A stretch of 64,000 nucleotides of DNA from Simiduia curdlanivorans (GTDB taxonomy: Bacteria > Pseudomonadota > Gammaproteobacteria > Pseudomonadales > Cellvibrionaceae): the NCBI RefSeq assembly GCF_030409605.1, contig NZ_JAUFQG010000006.1, forward strand, positions 868,001-932,000, in the 5' to 3' direction. Shown piece by piece: positions 9,261-17,777 of the stretch. Below the pieces are notes generated by a model, which was not told the DNA's origin, ran no database searches, and saw only the letters and a list, made by a program, of their open reading frames with translations. Positions within the stretch are counted from its first letter, which is position 1; each line of letters begins with the position of its first letter. Both the position numbers and the translations under genes were made by a program.

Positions 9261-11006
9261 TTAACCGCCAGAAACCTGCGAAAACAAATAAATCACAAGC
9301 AGCAACGTCAAAAACCAGAAGCCACTCAATATCTGCCAAAAGGCAATGCTACTGGCACTGCGCGCGGTCATAGGCTCATCGCGCAAGAACTCGGCATTGG
9401 GTTGCTGTAGATCCTGCATCAATTGCTCCACGGTGCTGTAACGCTGGGCCAAATCAAATTCGGTACCTTTTTTTAATGCACTATCAAACCAGAGCGGCAC
9501 CACAGGGTTAAACAAACTCGCACTTTTATAGCGCAGATGATTGTAATCAAACGCAGACCGGCACTCCTCAATTGCGCTACCGTAGGGTAGCTCGCCGGTG
9601 AACATTTCATAGGCTATTGTGGCTAGCGCATAAACATCGCCCTGAATACCTGGATTAGAGCCCATAATATACAAAGGGTCTGAATAGGATGCGGTGCCGA
9701 GTGCGGAGGTATGTACTAAAGGGCGATGCAGTTCAGCCAGACCAGCTACATAGACAGAGCCAAAATCGAGAATAATGGCACGGGTATCTGCGGTGATACG
9801 AATGTTAGCTGGGCGTAAGTCTTGATGCACCGTTTCGTTTTCGTGAAACGCTTTTAAACCCTCGGCAATATCTTTTACTAACGCAATAGCTTGCCGTGGG
9901 CTGGGCGGCATATTGCGTGCAATCCATTCATCTAAGCCTTCGCCTTCAATATACGCCATAAGGTAGTACAAAAAGTTGCGCGGTTTCTTTTGTTGAATGA
10001 CTTGGACAACATAGGGGCTTTGGATACGCTTACCTATCCACTCCTCCTGGATAAAACGGTCGATATAACTGGCATCGTCCTCATAGTTATGAGATGGCGT
10101 TTTCATCGCATATTGTTCACCACTATCGAGATCGGTGACCAAATACAACTGGCTGCGGGCGGACGCAAAAAGCAGCTTATCAATACGAAATCCATCAAGC
10201 TTTTCACCCACATTTAGCTCGGGTGGAAAAGGTAGGCGGGTAAGTTTGGCGTGATAGTCTTCGAGCTTTTCATCCGGCAACTGATCAACACGCAACCAAG
10301 CGGCGCTGATATTATCGTCGCTCCCGGCCCGAGCTGCCAGATCGCATAGTTGTTTAGCTAAATTATCCGACGCCGAGGCTTGCGTTAAAAATTGCGTTAA
10401 CGCCTGCTCGGTAAGGAAATCATGAACACCATCACTGGTGATTAGAAATTGATCGCCCTGCCTTACCTCAACGGAGCCGTAATCGATATTCAAGCGATTA
10501 TCCATACCGATAGCACGGGTTAACGTTGGCTTCTCGCCACCCATCATTACCGCATGATCACGCGTCAATTGCTTGAGCGACGCATTGCCCTCAACCACAC
10601 TGAGCTTATAAATACGACTATCGCCCACATGAAAGAAATGCGCGGTGCGGCTCTTTATTACGAGGCTACTAAAGGTGCACAAATAGCCTTTTGTGCTAGT
10701 CACAAATTCATGGCTTTTTCGATATAAACGCAGGTTAAGGGTTGAAAGAATTTTCTCGCCACTACGCGACACAGACCAGGTATCGGGTGTGCGAAAGTAT
10801 TCTTCGACAAAACGACTCACCGCCGTGCTGCTCGCCTCCCTACCCGCTTCAGCGGAGGAGACGCCATCGGCAACACAGGCCACAACCCCTTTTGACGACA
10901 AAAGATAGTCATCAACAGGCACCTCGATAGCGGCGCTGTCTTCATTGATACTTTTGATACCGGCGGTGGTGAAGTAGCTACTGGTGATTGTTAATGTTTT
11001 CGTCAT
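9261..11006 (-). CDS. PP2C phosphatase-Ser/Thr kinase fusion with C-terminal membrane anchor
   Basis: A 581-residue bifunctional protein. Residues 1-245 form a PP2C-type phosphatase with metal-binding motifs VADG (46-49), GDSR (128-131), SDGVHD (191-196) and GSDDN (228-232). Residues 270-550 are a Hanks-type kinase with the catalytic-site Lys at 302 (AMK), HQDLRPAN (394-401) and DFG (414-416). One transmembrane helix (about 556-577) ends the chain, so both catalytic parts face the cytoplasm. It follows the NarK-type transporter gene after a terminator-like hairpin. A comparable kinase/phosphatase sits beside nitrate assimilation genes in Pseudomonas, suggesting control of nitrate transport or reduction, but no target is known. 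All catalytic motifs are present, so both activities are plausible. Confidence 0.88.
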   Translation of the reverse strand: MTKTLTITSSYFTTAGIKSINEDSAAIEVPVDDYLLSSKGVVACVADGVSSAEAGREASSTAVSRFVEEYFRTPDTWSVSRSGEKILSTLNLRLYRKSHEFVTSTKGYLCTFSSLVIKSRTAHFFHVGDSRIYKLSVVEGNASLKQLTRDHAVMMGGEKPTLTRAIGMDNRLNIDYGSVEVRQGDQFLITSDGVHDFLTEQALTQFLTQASASDNLAKQLCDLAARAGSDDNISAAWLRVDQLPDEKLEDYHAKLTRLPFPPELNVGEKLDGFRIDKLLFASARSQLYLVTDLDSGEQYAMKTPSHNYEDDASYIDRFIQEEWIGKRIQSPYVVQVIQQKKPRNFLYYLMAYIEGEGLDEWIARNMPPSPRQAIALVKDIAEGLKAFHENETVHQDLRPANIRITADTRAIILDFGSVYVAGLAELHRPLVHTSALGTASYSDPLYIMGSNPGIQGDVYALATIAYEMFTGELPYGSAIEECRSAFDYNHLRYKSASLFNPVVPLWFDSALKKGTEFDLAQRYSTVEQLMQDLQQPNAEFLRDEPMTARSASSIAFWQILSGFWFLTLLLVIYLFSQVSGG

Positions 11007-11027
11007 AGCCTGCGCACACCTTTATTC

Positions 11028-11051
11028 AAAAAACGCCCGCTAGAGCGGGCG
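11028..11051 (-). terminator. Terminator or attenuator between narK-type gene and kinase gene
   Basis: On the minus strand, CGCCCGC and GCGGGCG arms (11034-11040 and 11045-11051) with a 4-base loop are followed by six T. It lies 22 bases before the kinase start, leaving little room for a separate promoter. The kinase is probably expressed by read-through from the transporter transcript. Confidence 0.8.
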
Positions 11052-11088
11052 CCGTCCATTACACTGAGATAACAAACCTAAACTCAGT

Positions 11089-12564
11089 TTAACCTACGTC
11101 GATTAGGTGCACAGTACCGTCAGGCAATACCTCGCTGATTTGGCCTTTAGGCTCATCCATCATCATGGCAATAAAGAACACAATCAGGGCGCTGCAGGCA
11201 ATCACTAAAAAGAACGTGCTGTAATCCACAAAACTTAAAATAGTCAAGTAGGTAACCGCACCCACATTGCCATAAGCACCGGCCATGCCGGCGATTTGCC
11301 CGGTCATACGCCGCTTAATCAAAGGCACAACCGCAAACACTGCACCTTCACCGGCCTGAACGAAAAAGGAACAACACATAGTGGCAATAACAGCTACCGG
11401 AATCCACCATCCCGAGGTAATTTGGCTCAACACAAAATAGCCAAGTGCCAAACCACCAATTAAAATCATCAATGATTTACGACGGCCGAAGCGATCAGAA
11501 AACCAACCACCGGTTGGGCGCGCCACCAAATTCATAAATGCAAAACCGGATGCCAAGAGGCCAGCCTTCACGGGTGATAGACCTTCGAAAGTTTCGAGGA
11601 AGAACAGCGGCAACATAGAGACAACCGCGAGCTCTGATCCGAACGTCACAAAGTAGGACCAATCGAGAATGGCCACCTGCTTAAAACTATAGCGATCCAA
11701 TTCAGGTACGCCGGCACGTAAGTGTTCAATATTAACGTGCCAAATTTTATAGGTTTGATAGCCAAACAAAACCACTAATACGGCGTAAATGCTGTAAGTT
11801 GCTGTTGCTGTTAACAGCCCTAAGTTGGCGGGTGATAATTTCCAAGCCAAAAGCGCCAAGGCAAAGTACATGGGTAAGTTCATGGCCAGATATAAATAGA
11901 AGTCTTTCCAACTGGTTACTTCTAGCCCACCAGCCTTTTTCGGTTTGAAATAGGTTGAACCCTTTGGCGTGTCGCGTGCAACAATGTAATAAAAAACCCC
12001 GTAGATGCCAGCGATGATGCCGGTGCTAGCCAGGGCATAACGCCAGCCGTTCTCACCACCAAACATCAATGCCAAGGTTGGCAAGGTCATGGCTGCGGCA
12101 GCCGAACCAAAGTTACCCCAGCCACCGTAAATGCCTTCGGCTATGCCCACTGATTTATGGGGGAACCACTCGCCCACCATGCGAATACCGATAACAAAAC
12201 CGGCCCCCACGAAACCCATAAGAAAACGCATCAACGCCAGTTGCTCATAGGAATTAGCAAAAGCAAATAACAAACACAACACCGTCGATGCCAGAAGCAA
12301 ACCACTGTAAACTTTTCGTGGGCCGAATTTGTCCACCAGAATGCCGATGACAATGCGAGCAGGAATGGTTAAAGCGACGTTCAATATCATCAGCGCTTTG
12401 ATTTGCTGACTACTCATATCGAAGGCTTCTTTCATAAACACCAACAAAGGCGCATGGTTAAACCAGACCACGAAGGTAAGAAAGAATGCAAACCACGTGA
12501 TGTGTAGGGTTTTTATCTTTGGGTCGCCTAAGGCAAACAGATTAATTTTGTGGTCACTCGACAT
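11089..12564 (-). CDS. NarK-type MFS nitrate/nitrite transporter
   Basis: A 491-residue inner-membrane transporter of the nitrate/nitrite porter family with 12 predicted helices. The family signature GGWGNFGSAAAA is present, as are the MFS loop motifs DKFGPRK and SDRFGRRK. The ATG at 12564 is chosen because GGAGG lies 5 bases upstream; a longer in-frame reading to 12639 adds a poorly hydrophobic, unlikely extension. An FNR/Anr-like site lies about 91 bp upstream and NarL-like heptamers lie farther out. It is divergent from the second transporter and followed by the PP2C-kinase gene. It should import nitrate or exchange it for nitrite; the direction cannot be decided from sequence. Confidence 0.88.
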   Translation of the reverse strand: MSSDHKINLFALGDPKIKTLHITWFAFFLTFVVWFNHAPLLVFMKEAFDMSSQQIKALMILNVALTIPARIVIGILVDKFGPRKVYSGLLLASTVLCLLFAFANSYEQLALMRFLMGFVGAGFVIGIRMVGEWFPHKSVGIAEGIYGGWGNFGSAAAAMTLPTLALMFGGENGWRYALASTGIIAGIYGVFYYIVARDTPKGSTYFKPKKAGGLEVTSWKDFYLYLAMNLPMYFALALLAWKLSPANLGLLTATATYSIYAVLVVLFGYQTYKIWHVNIEHLRAGVPELDRYSFKQVAILDWSYFVTFGSELAVVSMLPLFFLETFEGLSPVKAGLLASGFAFMNLVARPTGGWFSDRFGRRKSLMILIGGLALGYFVLSQITSGWWIPVAVIATMCCSFFVQAGEGAVFAVVPLIKRRMTGQIAGMAGAYGNVGAVTYLTILSFVDYSTFFLVIACSALIVFFIAMMMDEPKGQISEVLPDGTVHLIDVG

Positions 12565-12647
12565 AAAGCCTCCAGATACTCGCCAGTCAAACTTTTTGGC
12601 TGACTTCATTGACAGGCTCAGTGTCGCGCGCAGGCTCAAAACCCCAC

Positions 12648-12661
12648 TTGACCTGAATCAA
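12648..12661 (-). promoter_or_regulatory. FNR/Anr-like site upstream of the minus-strand nitrate transporter
   Basis: TTGAC-CTGA-ATCAA matches the TTGAT-N4-ATCAA consensus with one mismatch. Its centre is about 91 bp from the transporter ATG. If it acts at -41.5, transcription would start near 12613, where only a poor -10 (GACACT on the minus strand) is visible. Confidence 0.6.
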
Positions 12662-12699
12662 CTGAGGCCCATTGATTGTTGAGCAAAAGTTTTGCCTAA

Positions 12700-12717
12700 T
12701 ACCCACTTTCTACTCAC
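12700..12717. promoter_or_regulatory. NarL-like heptamers, direct orientation
   Basis: TACCCAC (12700-12706) and TACTCAC (12711-12717) each differ from the TACYYMT heptamer at the last base. They lie between the FNR-like site and the 7-2-7 site. Single heptamers are common by chance, so support rests on their clustering. Confidence 0.35.
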
Positions 12718-12764
12718 TCTGGAAAACATTTGTCGCCATAAAACCCTGTTAATTACGGGGGCTT

Positions 12765-12780
12765 TACCCACAAATGAGTA
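12765..12780. promoter_or_regulatory. NarL/NarP 7-2-7 site between divergent nitrate transporter genes
   Basis: TACCCAC-AA-ATGAGTA is an inverted pair of NarL-type heptamers with 2-base spacing. The right half matches AKRRGTA perfectly and the left half differs from TACYYMT at one base. It lies about 200 bp from the minus-strand transporter start and about 90-105 bp before the plus-strand transporter, so it could serve either gene. Confidence 0.55.
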
Positions 12781-12868
12781 GCACCACTAACAAACCTAAC
12801 AAAAAGTGGTTAGCCCATAGTTCGCGGCAAATGACTTGGTTAAAGTAACCCTAGAACCAGAGAATGCG

Positions 12869-14152
12869 ATGCCTATGAATATGCAAAACTATCAACCCAA
12901 AGCCAAGCTAGCATTAGCCATGGCGACCTTGGCGTTCGCGGCAAACTTTTCTGTCTGGATTTTATATGCGGTTATTGGCTTACAACTGCAAGAAACCATG
13001 GCGCTCTCGGCCACCGAACTGGGTTTATTTTTCGCCTCGCCAATGCTCACCGGTGCACTACTCAGGATTCCGGCTGGACTCGCCGCCGATGCAGGTAACG
13101 CGCGTCGCCTCTGGCTTTGGCAAATGGCGCTACTGATTCCACCCCTGCTATTACTGCCCTATGCGACAGAGCTCTGGCACTACATGGTTATTGGACTCTG
13201 GCTAGGCATTAGCGGCACATCATTTACCTTTGGCGTGCGCTATGTCACCGATTGGTTTGAGCGCAATCAACAAGGCACAGCACTGGGAATTTTCGGCGCT
13301 GGCAATGCTGGTGCGGCGATTACCTTAGCACTAGCACCGTTGTTGGTCGACGCATTTGGATGGGCGAGTTTGGGCTGGTTTTACGCCCTTGGCATGATAT
13401 TTATGCTGATCCTTTTTGCACTTTTTGCGCCTCAGCATCAATCCAACTTAAGACCAGCATCGACTGGCTCCTGGAAAGCGCAACTGCGTTATTTTAAGCA
13501 GTTGCAGGTATGGCGATTTGGCCTCTATTACTATTTTGTTTTTGGCAGCTACCTCGCGCTCATTCTTTGGCTACCGCAATACTATGCCAATGCCTACGGC
13601 ATGAGCGACGGTGCGGCCATGGCCTTTACCCTATTTTTCGCCACCAGTTCGAGCATGGTGCGCGCCCTCGGCGGCTGGTTTGCCGACCGCTACGGCGGCC
13701 GCGCCGTTAACTGGAATGTTTTTTGGCTCTGCCTTGTGTGCTTGTTTTTTCTTAGCTATCCGCCTACCACCATGACTATCCACGGCGTCAACCAAGACGT
13801 AAACCTGAGCATAGAAATCAATGTGTGGTTTTTTACCTGGCTTATATTCGTCATAGGTATCGCGCAAGGTTTTGGCCGCGCCAGCGTTTATAAAATTATC
13901 AATGACTATTATCCTAATGCTATGGGTAGTGTCGGCGGCTTTGTCGCCGCGCTCGGCGCTTTAGGTGGATGTACCTTGCCCATCGTATTTGGTGTTGCGG
14001 TTGATTTGGTGGGTATCTATAGCGTTTGCTTTATGGTGCTATATGCCGTTCTAGCCCTGTGTATGATCGTGATGTTTTTCGCCAATAAAGCCGATCGCTT
14101 TCAACAGCGCTTACAGCAGGCGCAAACCAGTAATTTTTTAGAGCAAGATTAA
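12869..14152 (+). CDS. Second NarK-type MFS nitrate/nitrite transporter
   Basis: A predicted 12-helix inner-membrane transporter of the nitrate/nitrite porter family, about 427 residues. The nitrate signature appears as GIFGAGNAGAA, the variant found in NarK1-type proteins and different from the GGWGNFG form of the divergent paralogue. The start is uncertain among ATGs at 12869, 12875 and 12881, and an upstream reading to 12836 is possible; none has a strong ribosome site. The stop overlaps the ATG of nnrS by one base (TAATG), so the two are translationally coupled. Two dissimilar NarK proteins side by side suggest separate uptake and nitrite-exchange roles, but this is inference. Confidence 0.85.
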   Translation: MPMNMQNYQPKAKLALAMATLAFAANFSVWILYAVIGLQLQETMALSATELGLFFASPMLTGALLRIPAGLAADAGNARRLWLWQMALLIPPLLLLPYATELWHYMVIGLWLGISGTSFTFGVRYVTDWFERNQQGTALGIFGAGNAGAAITLALAPLLVDAFGWASLGWFYALGMIFMLILFALFAPQHQSNLRPASTGSWKAQLRYFKQLQVWRFGLYYYFVFGSYLALILWLPQYYANAYGMSDGAAMAFTLFFATSSSMVRALGGWFADRYGGRAVNWNVFWLCLVCLFFLSYPPTTMTIHGVNQDVNLSIEINVWFFTWLIFVIGIAQGFGRASVYKIINDYYPNAMGSVGGFVAALGALGGCTLPIVFGVAVDLVGIYSVCFMVLYAVLALCMIVMFFANKADRFQQRLQQAQTSNFLEQD

Positions 14153-15363
14153 TGTCTCAGTTAATTAGCAAAACACCCGCACTACTGGGTTTGGCATTTA
14201 GGCCATTTTTTCTTTTTGGTGGTGTTTTTAGCGCTATCGCCGTTGCCCTGTGGATTGCTAGCCTCAACGGCTGGTTAAGCTTCAACCCCTATGGCGGCAG
14301 TTATTTTTGGCACGCACATGAGATGGTTTTCGGTTTTGTCTGCGCCATCGTCACCGGCTTTCTGCTCACTGCGGTACAAAACTGGACCGGCATTCCTGGC
14401 ATCAAAGGCCGAGCATTGCTGTTGTTACTTGCGCTTTGGCTAGGGGCGAGGTTGGCATTGGCAATCAAAGCGCCAACAATCATAAGCGCCACTCTCGATC
14501 TCTTGTTTTTACCCGCCGTGATCTACTGTCTCGCTAAGCCTGTGATCACAATTAAACAATACCGAAACTTACTGTTTGTACCGATACTGCTGCTTATGTT
14601 TGTCGGCAACTTAGTTAGTCATATCGCCTTATGGCGTGGCGATTTCGTCACCGCTTTACAAGGTATCTACGGTGCGGCTTGGCTGGTGGTGATGATTATG
14701 ACCATTCTCGGTGGCAGAATTGTACCCATGTTCACCGCCAATGGCAGCCAAACAACCAAGGTCAATAATATTCCGGCGCTCGAGATAGCGACCCTGGCCA
14801 GCACCTTATTTGTGGTGCTATGCCAAGCCAGCGGTGTCGCCAAACTGATACCCGCCAGCGTCAATTTTTTCGTCTGCGCACTGGTGGCCGGCATTCAGTT
14901 TTGGCGCGTACTGCGCTGGCGCTTTTGGGTCACCACGAAAGTGCCCTTGCTCTGGTCTTTGCATATTAGCTTTCTGTTTATGCCACTGATGCTGCTTCTG
15001 CTCAGCATTCACTATTTCACCCTAGCTTGGCCATCGCTATCTGTTATGCCCATTGTGACCTACTCCACAGCCATGCACCTGTTATTCGTTGGCGCCATGG
15101 CCAATATGATCTTGGCCATGATGGCTCGCGTCGCGCTCGGCCACTCGGGGCGGCCTTTAATACCAGCGCCGATCATGAGCCTGGCATTTATCGCCATTGC
15201 GCTGGCCGCGTTAACCCGCACGGTTTTAATGTGGCTCCTACCCAGTGCGAGCTACTGGTTACTTAATACAACCGCCTTTTTGTGGATACTGGCCTACGGC
15301 ATTTTTGCAATTATCTATTGGCCAGTACTCACTCGGCCGCGACTGGATGGTAAACCGGGCTAA
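14152..15363 (+). CDS. nnrS: NnrS family heme/copper membrane protein
   Basis: A 403-residue polytopic inner-membrane protein, nearly all hydrophobic with about 12 helices. It begins with the family-typical pattern LGLAFRPFFLFGG and has the conserved WHAHEMVFGF segment and further membrane His residues that in NnrS proteins bind heme and copper. NnrS is linked to denitrification and to protection from NO-derived damage. It is coupled to the upstream transporter by a one-base overlap and followed 28 bases later by the DGC-type protein gene. The context supports a role in nitrosative stress during nitrate respiration. Confidence 0.88.
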   Translation: MSQLISKTPALLGLAFRPFFLFGGVFSAIAVALWIASLNGWLSFNPYGGSYFWHAHEMVFGFVCAIVTGFLLTAVQNWTGIPGIKGRALLLLLALWLGARLALAIKAPTIISATLDLLFLPAVIYCLAKPVITIKQYRNLLFVPILLLMFVGNLVSHIALWRGDFVTALQGIYGAAWLVVMIMTILGGRIVPMFTANGSQTTKVNNIPALEIATLASTLFVVLCQASGVAKLIPASVNFFVCALVAGIQFWRVLRWRFWVTTKVPLLWSLHISFLFMPLMLLLLSIHYFTLAWPSLSVMPIVTYSTAMHLLFVGAMANMILAMMARVALGHSGRPLIPAPIMSLAFIAIALAALTRTVLMWLLPSASYWLLNTTAFLWILAYGIFAIIYWPVLTRPRLDGKPG

Positions 15364-15391
15364 GCGCCCCTTTCGATCTGCAGGAAATACT

Positions 15392-15778
15392 GTGAGTATA
15401 AAAACCGACGCAAAACTCATACCCCTTATCTACGCTTGCTCCGGCTGCTCTAACGTCGCCCAGCTTGCCAATAACGTTGCCGTTAATCTGGATCGACAGG
15501 GCTTGGCAGAAATGTCTTGCATTGCCGGTGTTGGTGGCGGCGTCAAATCACTGGTAAAAAAAGCACTGGCCGGGCGCGACATTATTGCTATTGATGGCTG
15601 CGCATTGGCCTGCGCCAAAGCCTGTCTATCAAACGCCGGGGTTGAGCCAACACACCATGTTCAACTCGCCGACTGGGACTACAAAAAACGCTACCACAGT
15701 GATTATTCAACAGCCGATGTAGAGCAAGTTGTTGAGCGCCTGGTCAACAATTACCAGCTCACACCACCCAGCCATTAG
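15392..15778 (+). CDS. DGC-type putative zinc-binding protein
   Basis: A 128-residue cytoplasmic protein matching the DGC domain family, named for a conserved Asp-Gly-Cys. It shows an N-terminal CSGCSN motif, a glycine-rich GVGGGVKS segment, then IDGCALACAKAC. The four conserved Cys probably bind zinc. GTG at 15392 is taken as start because AGGA lies about 8 bases before it and the homologous part begins just after; a longer upstream reading runs into nnrS. It sits directly behind nnrS, an arrangement seen in other denitrifiers. Its biochemical function is unknown. Confidence 0.78.
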   Translation: MSIKTDAKLIPLIYACSGCSNVAQLANNVAVNLDRQGLAEMSCIAGVGGGVKSLVKKALAGRDIIAIDGCALACAKACLSNAGVEPTHHVQLADWDYKKRYHSDYSTADVEQVVERLVNNYQLTPPSH

Positions 15779-15944
15779 GCAGCGAGCATAGCAAGGTGCC
15801 CGTGCCGTCAACGCCACGTCAAGCGCGCTAAAGCTACTCAAAAGGGGGTACATATTAGGTAAAAACGCTACTTGTTTAGAGCAATGCCAATCCGCGCGAA
15901 AAACACGCAAACTAGATTCATGCCGAGCTAGCTGGCCTAAGCGT

Positions 15945-16078
15945 TCAGTCACCCCGTGTTTGATACGTAAGGCTTTCTCGCCGCAGCGCGCAAGTAGCAC
16001 AATGTATGTGTTGCAGTTTTCGTGCACAGGGTTGATTCGGAAACGGTTCAGCCTCCCCCACTTGGAAAGGCATCTTAA
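15945..16078 (+). promoter_or_regulatory. Candidate Moco (molybdenum cofactor) RNA motif upstream of moaA
   Basis: The last 55 bases before moaA resemble my recollection of the 3' half of the Moco riboswitch. They include GTGCACAGGGTTGA, then CGGAAACGG, then CAGCCTCC, then CTTGGAAAGGC. GCCTCC (16050-16055) can pair with GGAAAGGC (16063-16070), and this 3' arm holds the moaA ribosome site GGAAAGG. Folding would therefore block translation, as proposed for the E. coli moaA leader. The 5' limit is uncertain, and no covariance-model search was possible. Confidence 0.55.
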
Positions 16079-16079
16079 A

Positions 16080-17078
16080 ATGAACAGTTACAACACTGCA
16101 CCGGCGCAGTTTATCGATCAATTCCAACGGCGCTTCACCTACTTGCGGCTCTCTATCACCGACGCCTGCAATTTTCGCTGTAACTACTGCCTGCCCAATG
16201 GCTATTGCCCCAGCGGTGACGAGTCGCCACTGGCGCTTACTGAGATTGAAAAAATTGTTGCCGCTTTCGCTTTCAATGGCACGAAAAAAATACGCCTTAC
16301 CGGCGGCGAGCCAACGCTCAGAAAAGATTTACCGGAAATTATTGCTGCCTGTAAGACGACCTCTGGCATTGACAAGGTCGCCCTTACCAGCAATGGCTAC
16401 CGCATGACGAAACAGCTTCCAGCGTTTATCGACGCCGGCCTAGATCAGCTCAACCTAAGCGCCGATAGCCTAAGGCCAGACACCTTCAAACTCATCACCG
16501 GTCAGGACAAGGCGCGCGAGGTATTGGCCGCTTTAGAACAAGCACTCGCACTGGGCATGCGCGAGGTAAAGCTCAACACTGTGCTGTTAAAAACCTATAA
16601 CAGCCACGAGCTGGCCGACTTTTTTAACTTAGTTAAAAACCTGCCCATTACCTTGCGCTTCATTGAGCTCATGAACACTGGCGATAACACAGGCTACTTT
16701 AACGCCCAACATTATTCGGCCCAACACATACAGCAACAGTTGATCGACGAGGGTTGGTCGCAAATTATTCGCGGCCCAGATGCCGGGCCAGCACTCGAAT
16801 ACAGCCACCCTGATTACGCCGGCAATATCGGATTAATCATGCCCTACAGCAAAAATTTTTGCGCCAGCTGCAATCGCCTAAGGGTATCGTCCGAGGGCAA
16901 ATTGCACCTGTGCTTATTTGGCGACGAAGGTTTAGATATTCGCTCGCAACTTCAACACGCCAGTGCACCCGAGCTAGCAGCACACCTCAGACAACTGGTG
17001 CTAGGTAAACAAGCCGGCCACCAATTGCACCTTGGAAACACAGGTCACACTCGCCACCTCGCCATGCTAGGCGGCTAA
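16080..17078 (+). CDS. moaA: GTP 3',8-cyclase MoaA
   Basis: Radical-SAM enzyme for the first step of molybdenum cofactor synthesis, converting GTP to 3',8-cyclo-GTP with MoaC downstream in the pathway. The 332-residue product has the SAM cluster cysteines C30, C34 and C37 (CNFRCNYC), the TGGEPTLR motif, and the second cluster CASC plus a later Cys (LHLC). The C-terminus ends in Gly-Gly, as in active MoaA. The ATG at 16080 follows GGAAAGG; an upstream reading to 15960 would pass through the candidate riboswitch. No moaC, moaD or moaE lies in the window. The cofactor is needed by NapA. Confidence 0.94.
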   Translation: MNSYNTAPAQFIDQFQRRFTYLRLSITDACNFRCNYCLPNGYCPSGDESPLALTEIEKIVAAFAFNGTKKIRLTGGEPTLRKDLPEIIAACKTTSGIDKVALTSNGYRMTKQLPAFIDAGLDQLNLSADSLRPDTFKLITGQDKAREVLAALEQALALGMREVKLNTVLLKTYNSHELADFFNLVKNLPITLRFIELMNTGDNTGYFNAQHYSAQHIQQQLIDEGWSQIIRGPDAGPALEYSHPDYAGNIGLIMPYSKNFCASCNRLRVSSEGKLHLCLFGDEGLDIRSQLQHASAPELAAHLRQLVLGKQAGHQLHLGNTGHTRHLAMLGG

Positions 17079-17099
17079 CATTTGTAGAGGATTTTTATC

Positions 17100-17648
17100 A
17101 TGGGCCACCACACCGCCGCCGAACTCATTGCCTTAAACATCGCCGTACTAACGGTATCGGATACCCGAACTCTCGACACAGACACCTCCGGTCAGCTCTT
17201 GATCGATAAGGTCATCAGTGCCGGGCACACACTGGCCGACCGCGCCATCGTTATCGATGATATTTACCAAATCCGCGCGCAAGCATCGCAGTGGATTGCT
17301 AGCGCCAAGGTAGAGGTTATTTTAATCACCGGTGGCACGGGTTTTACCAGCCGCGACAGCACCCCGGAAGCGATGACGCCACTATTTGATAAAGTAGTGG
17401 AAGGCTTTGGCGAGTTGTTTCGCCACATCAGTTTTGCCCAAATAGGTACCTCAACCATTCAATCCCGCGCCTTGGCAGGCCTGGCCAACAACACGCTTAT
17501 TTTCTGCCTACCCGGTTCCAATAACGCCTGCCACACCGCCTGGGACGAAATCATCAACGCCCAACTAGACGCCCGCCAAGGCCCCTGCAATTTCGTACCG
17601 CACTTAATCGACATTGAGCGCGGTGAGTGTGGGGTTAGGGGCAACTAG
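17100..17648 (+). CDS. moaB: MoaB/Mog-type molybdopterin adenylyltransferase
   Basis: A 182-residue protein of the MoaB/Mog fold, which adenylates molybdopterin before molybdenum insertion. It has the LTVSDTRTLDTDTSG start, the GGTGFTSRDSTPEA motif and the conserved LPGSNNAC segment. It lies 21 bases after moaA and is probably co-transcribed. In Pseudomonas a moaB paralogue lies near the ubiTUV-type genes, as here. It cannot be decided from sequence whether it does the Mog reaction or the MoaB variant reaction. The stop codon is partly within an 18-bp inverted repeat. Confidence 0.9.
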   Translation: MGHHTAAELIALNIAVLTVSDTRTLDTDTSGQLLIDKVISAGHTLADRAIVIDDIYQIRAQASQWIASAKVEVILITGGTGFTSRDSTPEAMTPLFDKVVEGFGELFRHISFAQIGTSTIQSRALAGLANNTLIFCLPGSNNACHTAWDEIINAQLDARQGPCNFVPHLIDIERGECGVRGN

Positions 17649-17732
17649 CTGCAAGCAACAAGCTACAAGCCGGATGGCCGGCCCCTACAAGCTACAAGCC
17701 TGAGATCGATTTTCAGCTTGTTGCTTGCAGCT
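17647..17732. repeat. Long inverted repeat of the GCTTGTAGC-type family
   Basis: An 18-base arm starting AGCTGCAAGCAACAAGCT (17647-17664) is perfectly complementary to 17715-17732, with a 50-base loop that itself carries more ACAAGCTACAAGC units. It starts at the moaB stop codon and probably ends the moaAB transcript, though no T-run follows. Related units occur at 27301-27350 and 55612-55642. Confidence 0.75.
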
Positions 17733-17755
17733 TGCAGCCAATAACTCCAAAACAC

Positions 17756-17769
17756 TAGATATAGATCAA
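17756..17769 (+). promoter_or_regulatory. FNR/Anr-like site upstream of nrdJa
   Basis: TAGAT-ATAG-ATCAA matches TTGAT-N4-ATCAA with one mismatch, centred about 88 bp before the nrdJa ATG. Placing the centre at -41.5 puts the -10 hexamer exactly at TATTGT (17792-17797). This is a convincing FNR-dependent (class II) promoter layout and resembles the narK arrangement. Confidence 0.6.
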
Positions 17770-17777
17770 TACCCCCT

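Noticed and set aside
15830..15870. NarL 7-2-7 site upstream of moaA
   Set aside because: GGTACATATTAGGTA has only one heptamer in the right frame and no partner at 2-base spacing.
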